From assembly GCF_032854445.1 (NCBI RefSeq), contig NC_088303.1, positions 23,131,501-23,195,500 of the forward strand: a DNA stretch of 64,000 nt. Reading direction: 5' to 3'. Position numbers and translations under genes: made by a program. The stretch comes from Liolophura sinensis (lineage: Eukaryota; Mollusca; Polyplacophora; Chitonida; Chitonidae). Below the pieces are notes generated by a model that worked only from the letters and a program-made list of their open reading frames with translations, searched no databases and was not told the origin of the DNA. Positions 37,101 to 48,732 of the stretch are shown here, in pieces. Position 1 is the first letter of the stretch, and each line of letters opens with the position of its first letter.

Positions 37101-40100
37101 AAGGGATCTTTTTAGGACATTTAGTATATTTGTCTACATACAATGGATTAAAAACAGTCGTAGGCAGGGTTTGTTGGATGAGCTTTAAGCTTTGTAGCAT
37201 ATTGAAGGCTAAGTTTTATACGTCGGTGATATAAAGAAGGCTCATTTGCCTCCACTTATAAACTTTTTACTGGTGAGGTTCTAAAAGCACCAAGGCTGAG
37301 CCTTAAACCTTGGTGATGAACAGGATCCAACATTTTAATGTACGACTTCCTAGCGGAACCGTAAATGATGGATCCATAGTCCAATTTAGACCTCACCAGA
37401 GAACGATATAAATGAATTAAAACTGATCGGTCAGCACCCCAATCGGTGCTAGACACGACCTTAATTATATCGAGAGCCTTTGTACATTTAGCTTTAAGCA
37501 TTTTAATACGAGGTATAAAAGATAGCTTACTATCAAATATACCTAAAAATTTTTGTTTCTCCAACAATTTTAACCTGTTCACCACAAAAATTAAGCTCAG
37601 GGTCAAGATGAAGTTTCCGTTTATTACAAAAATGCATACCGACGGTTTTAGACGTTGAAAATCTAAAACCGTTTTCAGTTGCCCATTTCTCGATCTTATT
37701 GAGACAAAGCTGCAACTGACGTTCGATATTATTCATATTCTTAGCTCGGTATCACAAATAAATCATCCACGTATAAAGAACCCTCTGTGCCAGATGTTAA
37801 TGTTTTTGCTAGGCTATTTATTTTTATGCTAAACAGAGTTGGGGATAGAATGCTGCCCTGGGGTACACCCATTTCCTGCTCATAAGAGTCAGAAAGAGCG
37901 GGCCCCACCCGTACCTTAAACTGACGATCAGATAAAAATTGGGATATAAATATAGGTAAGCGACCTCTAAGACCCATATTCGCGAGATCTTTTAAAATAC
38001 CATATTTCCATGTGGTGTCGTAGGCCTTTTCAAGGTCAAAAAATATGGACACCACATGTTCGTTATTGATGAAGCCATCGCGAATAAAGGTTTCGAATCG
38101 AACAAGGTGATCCATGGTAGATCTACCTTGCCGAAAACCACATTGAATATTAGAGAGTAACTTGTTGATTTCAAGAAACCAAACAAGTCTATCATTAATC
38201 ATCCGTTCCATAGTCTTACAGACACAGCTGTTAAGAGCTATGGGACGGTAATTATTTGGATCATTATGATCCTTACCCGGTTTGGGAACCGGGATAATAC
38301 ACGCCTCCCTCCATGATGGTGGAAAATTACCAGTTATCCAAATATTATTAAGCAAGTCCAGCAGAGTCTCCAGTGGCTCAGGTGGTAAATGATTCAGAAA
38401 CATAATATACATTATCAGGACAACAAGCAGTATCGTGGGCCTTTTTTAATGCAGTTTTAAGTTCATCGATATTAAAAGGATGATTATAATCTTCTAAATT
38501 CTTAGAAGAAAAGGGCAATTTAATTTTTTCCTTCTGGTTTTTAATACGTTGGAATTCTTTAGTATAATTCTCAGAAGATTTCTTTGAGATGTTTCAGCTG
38601 GTTTATTAGCTATATCGGGTAGAGAAGTTAATATATTATCTCCATCTTTTAAATGCTGAACTTTTGCTTTATTATTTTTGCCCTTAAGTTTCTGAACCAT
38701 GTTCCAGACCTTACGCATGGGTGTTTTTGATGTAATGGCCGAAACAAAGTTCCGCCAACAAGATCGTCTCTTGGACTTGAGTAATCAACGAGCTTTAGCT
38801 CCAAAAATACGAACCTGGTTTAAGTTATTATCAGTAGGACAATGATTAAATCTACGTTCAGCCTTTTTACGGTCCTTTATGGCTTTACGACAGTCACTGT
38901 CGTACCAGGGTTTACTTTTGGATTTGTCGAGGTCTTAGGTATAGTTCTATCGGCAGCTCGTAATACAAGCTTGTTAAAAATTTTAACATAGGATCATCTG
39001 CTGCTTTGAGAGTCTCTGGAGAGATATCAGCCTCACAGAACATCTCAAATGCGATCCAATCTGCTTTATCGAATTTCCACCTAGCTACACGTTCTAAAGA
39101 ATTAGAAATGATATGTTCTAGGATTATAGGAAAATGGTCACTACCACAAAGATCGTCATGCACCTTCCAAGAAAAATCAAGGAGAAGTGATGGATCTGAG
39201 ATAGCGAGATCGATAGCAGAATAAGCGCCATTACCTGGATGTAAATAGGTGTTAGAACCATCATTGAAATAACACAGTTCCTCCTTCGATAAAAAGTCTT
39301 CCATTATCTTGCCCTTATTATTTATGTTATTTCTGCCCCATAGGGGGTTATGGGAATTAAAATCTCCCATAATTATAAACGGTTTATGTAATTGTTCTTT
39401 TAGATTATGTAACTGCAAAGCTGACAAAGAAATGTTCGGGGGAATATACACCGAACATAATGTGATTGTTTCGGACAATGAAACACGGACAGCCACAGTC
39501 TGCAGTTCTGTATGCAGGGCAACAGGGCTGTGAATAACATTGTTATTGACGAAGATAGAAGAGCCGCCTGCAGCTCGATCTTCTTCATTTGAATAAGTGC
39601 TGTATAAGGAATAATTTTTAAGGGCAACTGTATCTGTCAGATGTCTTCAGGTGAGTTTCCTGAAGACACAGGGCAATAGGATTAACTGATTGAACTAGCT
39701 GTGTTATTTCAAAAAAAATTTAAACATAAGACCTAGACATTTCCATTGTATACTTTTGTCTAAATAAGACATTATGGAGGGAGACGTATAGGAGATTTCT
39801 CTTTATCTTTGGACCGAGGACGACCTTCCTTGGAGATCGGCTGGAAGATCTCCCTGGTGCGGGTGATGTATCCATCACATCCGCATCCGATGTTGTAGGA
39901 CCAACGTCCTCCAACGATCCAAATCTATTAAAAATTTGGAGAGGGTCCCTAGTGGCCTTAGTGGGACGCTCTGTGGGACCGTTAGGTCTACTATTATCAC
40001 TTATATTTTTTTCAGATTTGGTTTCGGCAGATTTGTTTTTGAATTGGTTAATTTCAGGTTTATCAGTTTGTTGTTTATTATTGACTGGTTTTATTGTCTG

Positions 40101-42770
40101 TTCTGCAGTGGTCTGTGTTGAGCAGGAAACATGCGCAGGTTGAGCAGCAGGTTGTAAAGATGTGGAGCTGGGTTTGTCGTTTACAATGGGCCATGTTAAT
40201 GAAGTTTGAGTTCCAACAGATGTTGTAGTTCGCTTGACCACATTGGCAAACGAAGATTGCAGTGAAGTGTTAGAGACGGAGGCCAATTTGCGGGCCTCCT
40301 GATAAGAGATTTTTAGTTTTTAGATTTATTATTAGCTTTTCTTTAATAAAAAACGGACAGTCCTTGGAGACCATGTGATCTCAACTGCAATTACAACACT
40401 TAACTGTGCTGCTGCAGTTGAAACCATCATGACCCTCACTGCCGCATCTAAAACAAACCATTTTATTTTTACATTGGCCGTTGCCGTGACCAAATTTTTG
40501 GCAAGTAAAGCAGCGTGTAGGGTTGGGAATGTATAAATCTACACTAACCCTATACGGGCCAATGTAGATATACGACGGAAGCGAGGTTGTGTTAAAAGGT
40601 CAAAAGATATGTATTAAGTTTAATGATGTTGCCAGATTTCTTCATAGTGAAGCGTTTAACTCTGGCAACACCCTGTGATTTCAGTTCTGCGCAGATTTCC
40701 TCTTCAGACAAGTCAATAATATCACCATCCCAGTCACGAATTATTCCGGGACAGCTGTTCAGGGAATTGTGCGGGGATGCGAAAACAGATGTATCAGCAA
40801 TGAATTTAATGATAATAAATTTTTTGATTGTTGCTTCCGGAAACATTCAATGAGAATGTCTCCGGATCTTAACTTTTTAACGGTTTTTAATGTTCCAGCT
40901 GTGCCCTGGAAAGCCCTTTTCAATACAAAAGGGTGAATTTTTGAGGCCGGCTTTTGTTCACTCTTAGTCGAGAGAACAATAAAAGCCGGCCAGCTGTCCT
41001 GTCCATTATCAATAGAGTCTGTAAAAACTTCTAACTTCCTCTTTTTATCAGCACTCGATGAAGTCGGCTGAGAGGAAGATCTGTTAGGTATAATTGAAGT
41101 TGAAAATTGAAATGAGGCCATTGTTTATTTCATTAATTTCGCCTTACGTGTCCCCCCACCCGCCACGGAGTGCCAACAAGGACGAATCTACCTCTGCGGA
41201 TGACCAGCAGAGAATAGAAACAGGGAATCCACGCAAGGTATACTCGAAAAGATTGAGTTATACCAAAAGGTTAAATTCAATCTACTCGATTGACCCATTA
41301 GCCACCGCCTTCTGCACTGACCCCAAAGGAAGTGCATCAGAAGAAGAGCAAACTTGATATCTCAGTAAGACAAAGAATAACAAAAGGGATCCAGTGTAGG
41401 GCTTGACGTGACCAGCCGATTGATCGGACCGGGCCCATCCGACCTCCCGTCTCTCTCCAAGTAAGGGCCAAAGTGACGTGTTGGGCGTGAGGATCTCGCA
41501 AGACCAAAACGTCCTCAGCCACCAGGATCCCGTCCTCTCAGATTACGGGTCGCAACCCACGGCAAACCGGTCGCTCACCGGTTGCCTCTCACACAACCGG
41601 GAAGATGCGAGCCTATTATATTAACCGGGCTCACATAAGAGAGCTCTAGGTTAGCCGACTTTAACGACAAGCTTGCCTAGAGGGCTGAGGTCCCTATTCT
41701 TATCACCCGGAAACCCCACGGGGGAAAATTTGGAAGAAGTTTAATATTAAAACCATCTTCCGCCTCTAATGCAACGGTCTATACAACCTTGACGGAATCC
41801 CCTCCATATCGAAAAGCTTCCATGCAATCCAAAAAAGGTCACAACAGGTTCCAACTATATCAAAATACATTCGAGGGTACCCATGTATAAAACACCAAAT
41901 ATGAGAGTGGGACACTAAGGTTCAGAGAAGAGGGGTAGGGGAGGGGTGTGGTTGTGACGAAATATATAGCCTCGTCCAAGACCTACCGTTTACGACACCA
42001 TTTCGGCTAAAGTTAATGGTAATGTGGGAACCTTCAACCGGATGAAAACGTTTAATAGTTCAAGCATGTATTCTTGCAAGGCATCAGAGTCCCCTCCCCT
42101 TGGCATCGTGTAGCCTATCATGCAAGCACTTACCATTCACCGATGGTTTCCGTTGAGGAAATGGCCTTGCCGTGAGCGTCGTAAGCACAGGAGATCGTGT
42201 GGATTTTACGTTGTTGTATAATCTGACTATCCCGTTCTCCCCAGCCCACTTCCACATCCACAGTGTACGTTCGGATACCTTCTTTTTTCTGCAGAAAATA
42301 AATGTTTGGAAAGAAAAAAAAGTCCCGTTAAAAATATGCGTTAACTGAGCATGGTCATAAAGACGATCAGACAGAGAATGGAGATATGACAGTGGTCACA
42401 CTATAGGCTATACTCTGTAGTCACTGGACCAGACTGGCTAGGCGACTGGCTTTGTGTATCAAAATAGACGAGTAGTCAGCGCAGACTGTCAAAAGCCAGT
42501 GAAATGTGGTATAGAAATTAAAATCTCCCCCCCTCCCACCGAAATGGTTTATAATTTGCTTGATCATTACTTCCTACAAACTTACATAAAACTGACACTG
42601 AGGTCCAATATATAACTGATCAAATGAGCCGTCCAAATGAAGTTAACTTCGTCAGTTTCCGTCAGCGTCTTGTCACCATTTCTACAACGCGCCAAGGCGT
42701 AGGCAGGGACATCGGCTGTGAGGTGAAGAGTGGGAATGAGGTTGTCCGTGTCGGGGCCACCGGCCAAATA
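34159..42770 (-). CDS. ZP-domain secreted protein, 3' five exons
   Basis: The zona pellucida (ZP) domain mediates polymerisation of extracellular matrix and egg-coat proteins. Exons on the minus strand: 42770-42586, 42288-42134, 36156-35991, 34617-34542 and 34414-34159 (TAG stop). The N-terminal half has RTYTVDVEVGWGERD and KIHTISCAYDAHG. The ZP-C half has YVLRVMDVLGREI, ALSCAALSEASRYYILRAGC, YFDAFRLSGGDDNIRFEC and TECEGTC, the usual ZP-C cysteine pattern. The last three exons join perfectly in phase with GT-AG sites. The two upstream junctions (42586/42288 and 42134/36156) are each short by one base when canonical sites are used. No transmembrane helix or furin site is seen near the C-terminus, so it is probably a short secreted form. 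The signal-peptide exon was not found upstream of 42770. Intron 36157-42133 contains a LINE in the same orientation. The family call is firm; an intact product is not. Confidence 0.8.
34618..35990 (-). other. Intron of the ZP-domain gene
   Basis: It has canonical ends on the minus strand: donor gtaagg at 35990 and acceptor tctttag at 34618. No other feature is recognised within it. Confidence 0.6.
36208..36320 (-). mobile_element. SINE-like tail fragment
   Basis: On the minus strand it ends aatattgccgatgtggcgtt then aaaccataatcattcattc, a typical SINE end with a short simple-repeat tail. It differs from families A and B. Confidence 0.45.
36467..37150 (-). pseudogene. LINE ORF2 RNase H remnant and C-terminal CCHC region
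   Basis: The minus strand at about 36905-36930 reads ADREAKAALNKP, the C-terminal RNase H signature. The final open stretch 36859-36467 carries RNKLHAIHPVIG, LTRCRVGHSRLTHNFIL and a CX2CX7HX4C motif (CVGCDAQYGIKHILVDC). The remainder of RNase H is too decayed to trace in one frame. Confidence 0.7.
37256..38412 (-). pseudogene. LINE ORF2 reverse transcriptase domain, frameshifted
   Basis: The segment 38412-37741 carries YRPIALNSCVCKTMERM, GFRQGRSTMDHL, the motif A FFDLEKAYDTTW, MGVPQGSILSPTLF (motif B) and YVDD (the catalytic box). A stop follows YVDDLFVIPS at 37741. The thumb region resumes in other frames at 37736-37533 (NKIEKWATENGFRFSTSKT) and 37606-37256 (FLGIFDSKLSFIPRI and RSKLDYGSIIYGSARKS). 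At least two frame changes occur here. Confidence 0.9.
38912..39700 (-). pseudogene. LINE ORF2 endonuclease domain, frameshifted
   Basis: This encodes the endonuclease that would nick target DNA. Visible motifs are LQETHLK near 39655-39680, YIPPN, MGDFNSHNPLWG with the catalytic Asp and Asn, NTYLHPGNGAYSAIDL, and GSDHFPI, the C-terminal SDH motif. A frameshift near 39630 separates the QETHL segment from the rest. The downstream part is open from 39496 to 38912. Confidence 0.85.
40286..41121 (-). pseudogene. LINE ORF1 (gag-like) with three CCHC zinc knuckles, broken
   Basis: The ORF opens at 41121 (MASFQFSTSIIPN) and includes a basic segment. Frameshifts follow between 40850 and 40560. Knuckles CFTCQKFGHGNGQC and CFRCGSEGHDGFNC and a third partial knuckle (CCNCS, stop, DH) are read at about 40365-40520. 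The third knuckle carries a TGA at 40381-40383. Such proteins bind LINE RNA. A further low-complexity Ser/Thr/Pro segment continues to 39720 (MASVSNTSLQSSFANVVKRT), probably the C-terminus of the same ORF. Confidence 0.75.
41131..41900 (-). other. Possible LINE 5' UTR or flanking intron sequence
   Basis: This stretch, GC-rich relative to its surroundings, lies upstream of LINE ORF1 with no recognisable coding signal. It has several short complementary stretches around 'aaccggtcgctcaccggtt'. Where the LINE stops and the ZP-gene intron begins cannot be seen without other copies. Confidence 0.35.
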
Positions 42771-42901
42771 CTGAAACAGCCCAAAACAAAACCCTTCATA
42801 ACGAAGACGACCCGGGGCAATACTTAGACCGACTACATAAGGACATCACTGTGTGCAATGTCAACAAAACCTAATTCTATGTTCAAAGAGCAAATAATTC
42901 T

Positions 42902-42904
<3 letters not shown>

Positions 42905-42942
<38 letters not shown>
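42905..42942 (+). repeat. Poly(A) run of 38 bases
   Basis: A pure A tract upstream of the 5'-most ZP exon found. It may be the tail of an unrecognised retroposed copy on the plus strand; no element body was identified before it. A second run of 26 A lies at 43322-43347. Confidence 0.9.
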
Positions 42943-42944
<2 letters not shown>

Positions 42945-43507
42945 AGGAAAGTATGGTTTGTTTATGCGTAGATTCAAAAGTTTAGGTTTACGATCCCCTT
43001 ATACGAACGAAAGTCATAATGCCACCTCATCGGATTTCAAGAAGTAATAGTATCAGGATACATAAAAAAAAAAAGGTTTTGATTGCGACAGGCGTGGCAT
43101 AATATTATGGTTAGTTATATGCGGAATAAACATTTATAAAAAATGGGTTGTCGCTTCTTAAAATTTCAGAAAATACCAAACGCAATTATTTTTGTATCTG
43201 ATGTAGAACAAAAATGTAGTACTTCCGAACTCACGATCGCCGGCATATAAAAACCTTCTCTACGAGATCCTGCTTAGCTGTATTAAGTACATGTTCCCTT
43301 GTGTTGGGAGGTAGACAAGCTAAAAAAAAAAAAAAAAAAAAAAAAAAGCCTGCCTACCGCAACAAGGTACGTAGCAGATGGTTGTAAACCCAGACCTACA
43401 CATGTGGAATGTTTCCTGGAACGTTCTTTTGCTCATAGTCGTTGTTCTGTGACTAGTATTTGGCATTGTTGTGACCTAGGTCTTCAGCTTATCGATACAT
43501 TTCACAA

Positions 43508-43542
<35 letters not shown>

Positions 43543-45650
43543 TCAAGCAGCTACAGTGACATACTCCTTTCATGCGCATGCGTTGCTCTCTACCTTTCGT
43601 TGCATCGCTGCCACTCATGGACATCTTGACCATTGGAGCCGGCGAGACGCACGTTTGCTTATTTTTAGGCTTAGCCTCATCACTTTTCTCCTCCCGCGGA
43701 ACTATTTAATCAGTATTCAATAAAATGGTGTCGGGTTTTGGTTAGAATCATGTTGTACATACAAAGAGAATGCATGTGTATAGAGCGTTTGAGAAAAATG
43801 GAGGCGGCTTGTTTCCGTTTTCCGACATCACTTCCTGTTTCATCACCGTGACCGAATGACCTCGGCGATGTTCAAGATTTGTGTACAAAATTTGCCATGG
43901 GTGGCAGTGATGTAAAGCGAAAGGCAGAGCGCGGCGCTAGGCACTGTAAGGTGTACGATACAGAGAATGCACCTTAGTTACGCTGTATATGAAAACCGTA
44001 TTACTAAAGCTCGGTTACGTTACGACAAAGACTCCCCAAGGGTTAGTCGAAAAAGTGGCTTCTCAGTTGACAATACTTATTGACGAGGCCAGGGGACATT
44101 AATCTTAATACATAGACTCTTTTTTTTTTTTTTTTTTTTCTTTAAACCAATATTTTCTCACAATCCATACCTTTAGTCAGTTTATATAGTTAAGCATATT
44201 TAATACAAATGATTTTTTGGGTGAAATTTTCCTGTCTTTGCGGCCTTTTAGGAGGAATTGGCCTTGGTCTATTCTGTCGTGCACGCAAGCTTACATTGCA
44301 TTTGAACTCTGTACGCCATTTCTCAATGTACATACTTACGATGAACTATGGGGTCATCGGCGGACACACAAAAAATCTGGAAAACGAAAAATTTTTGTAA
44401 TAAATTTTTCCAACCGGTGTTGCATTAAATTAATGTTTAATATGTTACTCATTATAAATGTTACTATGGAGAGAGATATGCAATATTGGATATAGTGGTA
44501 ACAAAAAAGGCACCATGCTCACAGCAAGCCCCCACAGGGCATTCACATACGTGCACAGGATCACCAATCTTGCTCGCATCCACAAGAATGCCAATGCCTC
44601 GGCTTGAGTTACATAGGCTACTTACCAAGTGATGAAGACGACAAATTTCAACATACTGGAGAACGAACTACAAATTCTGCAATCACAAAAGGGTTTTACC
44701 TTATATTAAAAAAGAAAAATTATTTTTTTGTTTATGGCAATAAATTCATGATATTATATTGAAAACAAAAATATTTGTGAAAAGATCAAATTGCGCGACT
44801 GTACCTGTAATGCATGTATCTGGTAAAGTTATAGATCGACGGAACTACAAATGCAAATATCGAAAGGAACAAATACCAAATTATCTTAATACCAAGTAAT
44901 ACAAATACTCAACAAAAGTCAAAACCAAAAAAAAAATGGACTGCACAGTGATGAACAGTGACTTGCTAGGCGCGTTACAATGACTTTTATAGTGTCACCC
45001 TGAGGCTATATATACCCTCCCCCACGCTGTAGTTACCATATGTAAAATCAAAGTAGTGTCGAACAATAACATGTGAATAATTAGCATAAACGTATAAGAG
45101 AGGTGTTTCATTGACTGTCACAGTTACATCAATGCGTGACCCGAACGTTAACTCCACATTGAGTTTATGCGGAAGCCATTACAATTCAGCTCGTGGTACA
45201 CGAAGAACACGTGGCTATTACAAGCCTGAGAAGTGTGTTCCTCTATTGTATTTCATGACAAGCGACACTGATATGTTGTGTGTGTGAGTATGTCCGTAGA
45301 TGTATAGTTAAGAAGTTCCGTAAATTCGTATGTCTGGGGGATGTACATGGCGGATTAACTAGAAATCAATTTTTCAGTATTGTTCAGAATGTGTTGGGGA
45401 GGGGGAAGGGCGGGGGAAGGGGCGAGTTGTGGAGGACAGAACGGTGTCATCATTTTCTGATGGCTGGGGAGCATCCGCATTTATAGGAAGTGGAGAACGC
45501 CTCATTCACAGGCTTTAAAATTGGCATATTTCGTGCTTCCTTGTATAAGATTATAGGACAAAGAACCGATGTGACTTTATATAGTTTTGACTGGGTAGGG
45601 CGTCATGTCAGGTGTAGCTCTGTCCTGGGTGCGAGATTCAAATTATGAAG
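42943..45650. other. Spacer, no gene apart from the TIR element at 43560
   Basis: AT-rich sequence with (TA)n at about 43510-43540 and a T run at 44119-44138. The missing signal-peptide exon of the ZP gene should lie here if the gene is complete; I could not identify it. Confidence 0.45.
43560..43959. mobile_element. Four-copy TIR element family, copy 2
   Basis: It starts catactcctttcatgcgcat and contains tcgttgcatcgctgccactc. It ends gggtggcagtgatgtaaagc ... cactgtaaggtgtacg. It shares the internal ttggagcc...cttagcctcatcac segment with copy 1. A (TA)n tract lies just to its left. Confidence 0.75.
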
Positions 45651-46014
45651 CATACTCCTTACAGCGCATGTGCCGCTTTTTTTGTTCGCTTTACATCACT
45701 GCTGCCTCTAGCAATTTTTGTACAGAAATCTTAAACAGCGCCACCGTCACCAGGTCAGGAGGTCTGGCAGGAGGTGATGTTAGAAAAAATACTTTATACA
45801 CGTACATTCTCTATATCTAAAGTATGCACAACATAGTTCTAACCAGCAACTGAAACAATTTTATTGATGAATAATGACTAAATGGTTCTACGGGATGACA
45901 GCAGCTGTGATGCTAGGCAACGTATATCGCACAGGCTCCAAGGTCAAGCTTATCTAGAGGTGGCAGTGATGTAAAGCAAGCGTAAAGAGCGTCACACAGG
46001 TTGTAAGGAGTATG
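45651..46014. mobile_element. Four-copy TIR element family, copy 3 (cleanest ends)
   Basis: The left end catactccttac and right end gtaaggagtatg are perfectly complementary over 12 bases. A second paired block, cgctttacatcactgctgcc and ggtggcagtgatgtaaagc, lies inside. Total 364 bases, no transposase. Short frames across it are not genes. Confidence 0.8.
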
Positions 46015-46960
46015 ATCAGGAGGCTGCGTACCCGATTTATTCATGTCAAATATTCCCTTACCAGCTCATTATGATGACATGAAGAAACTACGACGTTGCA
46101 ACAAAAAAATTGAAACTATTGACGTTATGCTACAATCATGTCTTTCTTCCGCACATATAATTCAAGGGGATATAGCTGTCAGATCGTCTGTCCGTCCGTC
46201 TGTCCGTACTCATTACCTTATCATCTCCTCCCACAGTTTTGTTTGGATTTTCATGAAACCTTGTTGTCATGATAGAGACCACGTTAGTATGAGCTTGTGC
46301 TGTCTGGGTTCCGTCGCATCGATCATTCCCAGAGTTATCGTCCGTTGAATATGGGTGGGAACTTGTAAATGGTGAATGGTTTTTCAGAGTTGTTATACCA
46401 GTCTCTCAGTAGTGAAATGTGGTCAATTGTCCAGTGTGTGGTTTATTCACGTAAAGCATCTGTTGAGCTTTATTAGATTTGTTGACATGCCTCATCCTGC
46501 TTTCATAAATGGCGCATCTGTATGCTAAAGGACAGGGCAATATAATACCACACCTTCCACGATCTTAAAAGCAAACCCGACTCTATTTTAAGCGCATAAT
46601 GCATAGTGCAATTGTAGTCTGGTTCCCTGACGTATTCTACGTACCTTGAAGAATACCTTGAAGCCAAATATAGGTGATGACGTCATAATGCAGTCGGCCT
46701 TTTGAATAGAGCCCCAAGGGATTCACAATCATTTGATGGCTCTTGTTTGACATAGAAGTACATGGAGGCATCGCTTGACGTTAGTGCCACCTCACTTTAT
46801 TAAAAAAATATGTTCCCGCTACATTAGATACGGTAATCAAACGCTAATGGCCCATGTAATAAGGCATAGTGTGTATATAACGATACAATTAGAATTGTTT
46901 TCGAATTTTTATGTTTTAGTTTTCTTAGCTGGTTTTAAAACCGTCTGTCTCCTTTCTTTT
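46015..46960. other. Spacer with a ccgtctgtccgt-type segment
   Basis: At 46180-46205 lies a short run of gtctgtccgtccgtctgtcc, followed by sequence reading ttttcatgaaaccttgttgt, a layout common to dispersed repeats in mollusc genomes (from memory). No coding signal. Confidence 0.35.
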
Positions 46961-46965
46961 TGCTT

Positions 46966-47136
46966 ATTATTTATTTCATTGGTGTGTAACGTTATGTTCA
47001 AGACTTTTTTTCGTATACAACGGCGGCCAGCATTATGGTGGCAGGAAACCAGCCAGAGCCGGGGAGAGCCCATGACCATCCGCAGGTTGCTGACAGACGC
47101 TCTCGCATGCGGCAGGAGAGGAAGCCAGCATGAGTC
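46966..47136 (-). mobile_element. SINE family A, 5'-truncated, diverged
   Basis: The minus strand has catgctggcttcctctcctg, ctgcggatggtcatgg, ccaccataatgctggccgcc and an aaataaat end. The tRNA head is missing. Confidence 0.75.
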
Positions 47137-47633
47137 TTTCTTTTGGATCATTGATGCTACCGATGCCATCGTTCTAAAGTCGAAAGCCATAATTGTTTCC
47201 AGCTTCTGATATGTCTTTGATACAATGTAGCTGATGAACTGCCGAGATCTCGTCAAACCCCATTTATTCATTCAAATCACGAAGCACACAAAGTTTCCTT
47301 TCAATCCCAATCTCGAATATTATTGTATACGTGAACGTGTATACTTGAAACGTAGGAAAGTTTGATTAATTGATTTATTTGACACCGGTATAGTTGTTTG
47401 ACGTCAGAAACTTTCAAAAAGTCAGTGACTTGCTTCGCCCACACCGATTTTCACCTTAAACATGATCGCCGTCGCAGGCCTTTAGTTGGAAAATTCTTGA
47501 AAACGATTCTTTCCGATACATTGTACTTGAATTTTATCAGCTCATTCATAAATGGATTGCACATGGATGTTAGTAGGCCTAAATGATGACATGAAAACGA
47601 TTAATGATGGGACAATAGTCTTGATGTCTTCAC

Positions 47634-47780
47634 GCTGGGTTCCTCTTCGGCTGTACGTGGGAAGGCTTGCCAGCAAACTGCTCGGGCTCTGCTCAGTTTC
47701 TTCCCACCATAATGCTGGTCGCCGTTGTATGAGTGAAATATTCTTGAGTACGGCTTAAAACACCAATCAAATAAATAAAA

Positions 47781-47811
<31 letters not shown>

Positions 47812-47813
47812 AC
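47634..47813 (+). mobile_element. SINE family A, 5'-truncated, with (aaat)n tail
   Basis: It contains gctgtacgtgggaaggcttg, cccaccataatgctggtcgc and agtgaaatattcttgagtac. The tail aacaccaatcaaataaataa runs into about 12 aaat units. Confidence 0.8.
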
Positions 47814-47879
47814 ATACTTGGTAATTTTATACATTGGTTGTCTGTAATGTTCTCTAATGCGCTCCTAACATCTGACAAC

Positions 47880-47942
47880 ACCGTTGTATAAGTGAAATAT
47901 TCTTCAGTACGGCGTAAAACACCAATCATATAAATAAATCAA
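47880..47942 (+). mobile_element. SINE family A tail fragment
   Basis: Only the last 60 bases are present: ccgttgtataagtgaaatat, then acggcgtaaaacaccaatca. Confidence 0.7.
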
Positions 47943-48289
47943 TCCTGGGACCTAACCCATTTTAACCTATAATTGTTTGCAGAGATGTTAAAATTTGCAC
48001 AGTGCCAGCTAGCTATATCTGCGGTGAATCCAGCCCGTCCCACCTGTCAACCACTGAGGCGGACGTGACCGTGAGGGTGTTATGATATCAAGACGTGTGA
48101 TATTCTGTCTGTTATTTAACAATAAAAAAATAGAATTAACATAAATTTTTCTAGGGAGTGGGACGTGGATCAGTGGGTAACGTGTGCGACAGCTACTATT
48201 GGTACTCAAGTGAGTGAGCATACTTACAGACAAGTACTTGTTAGATTATCCCATTATTGATGACAAAAATTAGCCCACGGCGTTTGTGG

Positions 48290-48640
48290 GGCCGTTTGCA
48301 AAGTCCTATGTCTTCTGTCAATAGGGCGTGCAGGTCTGGAGGAAAGTCCCTCCTGCTCTTGCCAAAGGCTTAGTGGTTTACCGCAGATATTCCGGTGTCT
48401 TCACACCCATAAAACTGTTTACCATCGTACATATATACATAAAAAATGCGTGTGTGAAGACAATTAACGACCACATAAATAAAAAAAATAAATAAATAAT
48501 CAAAAAAGTAAAACAGCGTTGGTCGGTGGTTGACTCCGGTCACTCTGGTCACTCCGGTTTCCTTCACCCATAAGCCTCAATCTGACCGCCTCATGTAAGA
48601 AAAAAATCGAGTTCGTCGTTAAACACAGCTCAAAGGGCCT
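48290..48640 (+). mobile_element. Two diverged SINE-like fragments
   Basis: Segment 48355-48510 has taccgcagatattccggtgt and ends in (aaat)n. Segment 48525-48620 has gtcactccggtttccttcac and ctgaccgcc, then cgtcgttaaac. Both resemble the conserved central part and tail of mollusc SINEs but lack heads. Confidence 0.4.
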
Positions 48641-48732
48641 GGCAGGGTAGGGCGGAGAATTAGCTCAAGAGAAGTACGATAAGAAAGTGCAAATTTTAAA
48701 ATTTTAGCGCAATTTTGTAAATTTCCGAATCA

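Larger units (their letters stand above)
36440..41130 (-). mobile_element. Decayed non-LTR retrotransposon (LINE) with RNase H, I/Nimb-like
   Basis: Reading on the minus strand, the order is ORF1 with CCHC knuckles, apurinic-like endonuclease, reverse transcriptase, RNase H, then a C-terminal CCHC. The RNase H remnant (ADREAKAAL near 36905-36930) and the C-terminal sequence LTRCRVGHSRLTHNFIL place it with RNase H-bearing I-superclass LINEs rather than RTE or CR1; clade placement is by memory of motifs. Several frameshifts and in-frame stops break both ORFs, so it cannot be autonomous. The 3' end lies in an AT-rich stretch near 36430. GC-rich sequence to about 41900 may be its 5' UTR, but the true 5' end is not visible. 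It lies inside a ZP-gene intron. Confidence 0.9.

Noticed and set aside
46775-47271. Overlapping 144- and 120-codon ORFs
   Set aside because: Much of each lies in a truncated SINE; neither has a family motif.
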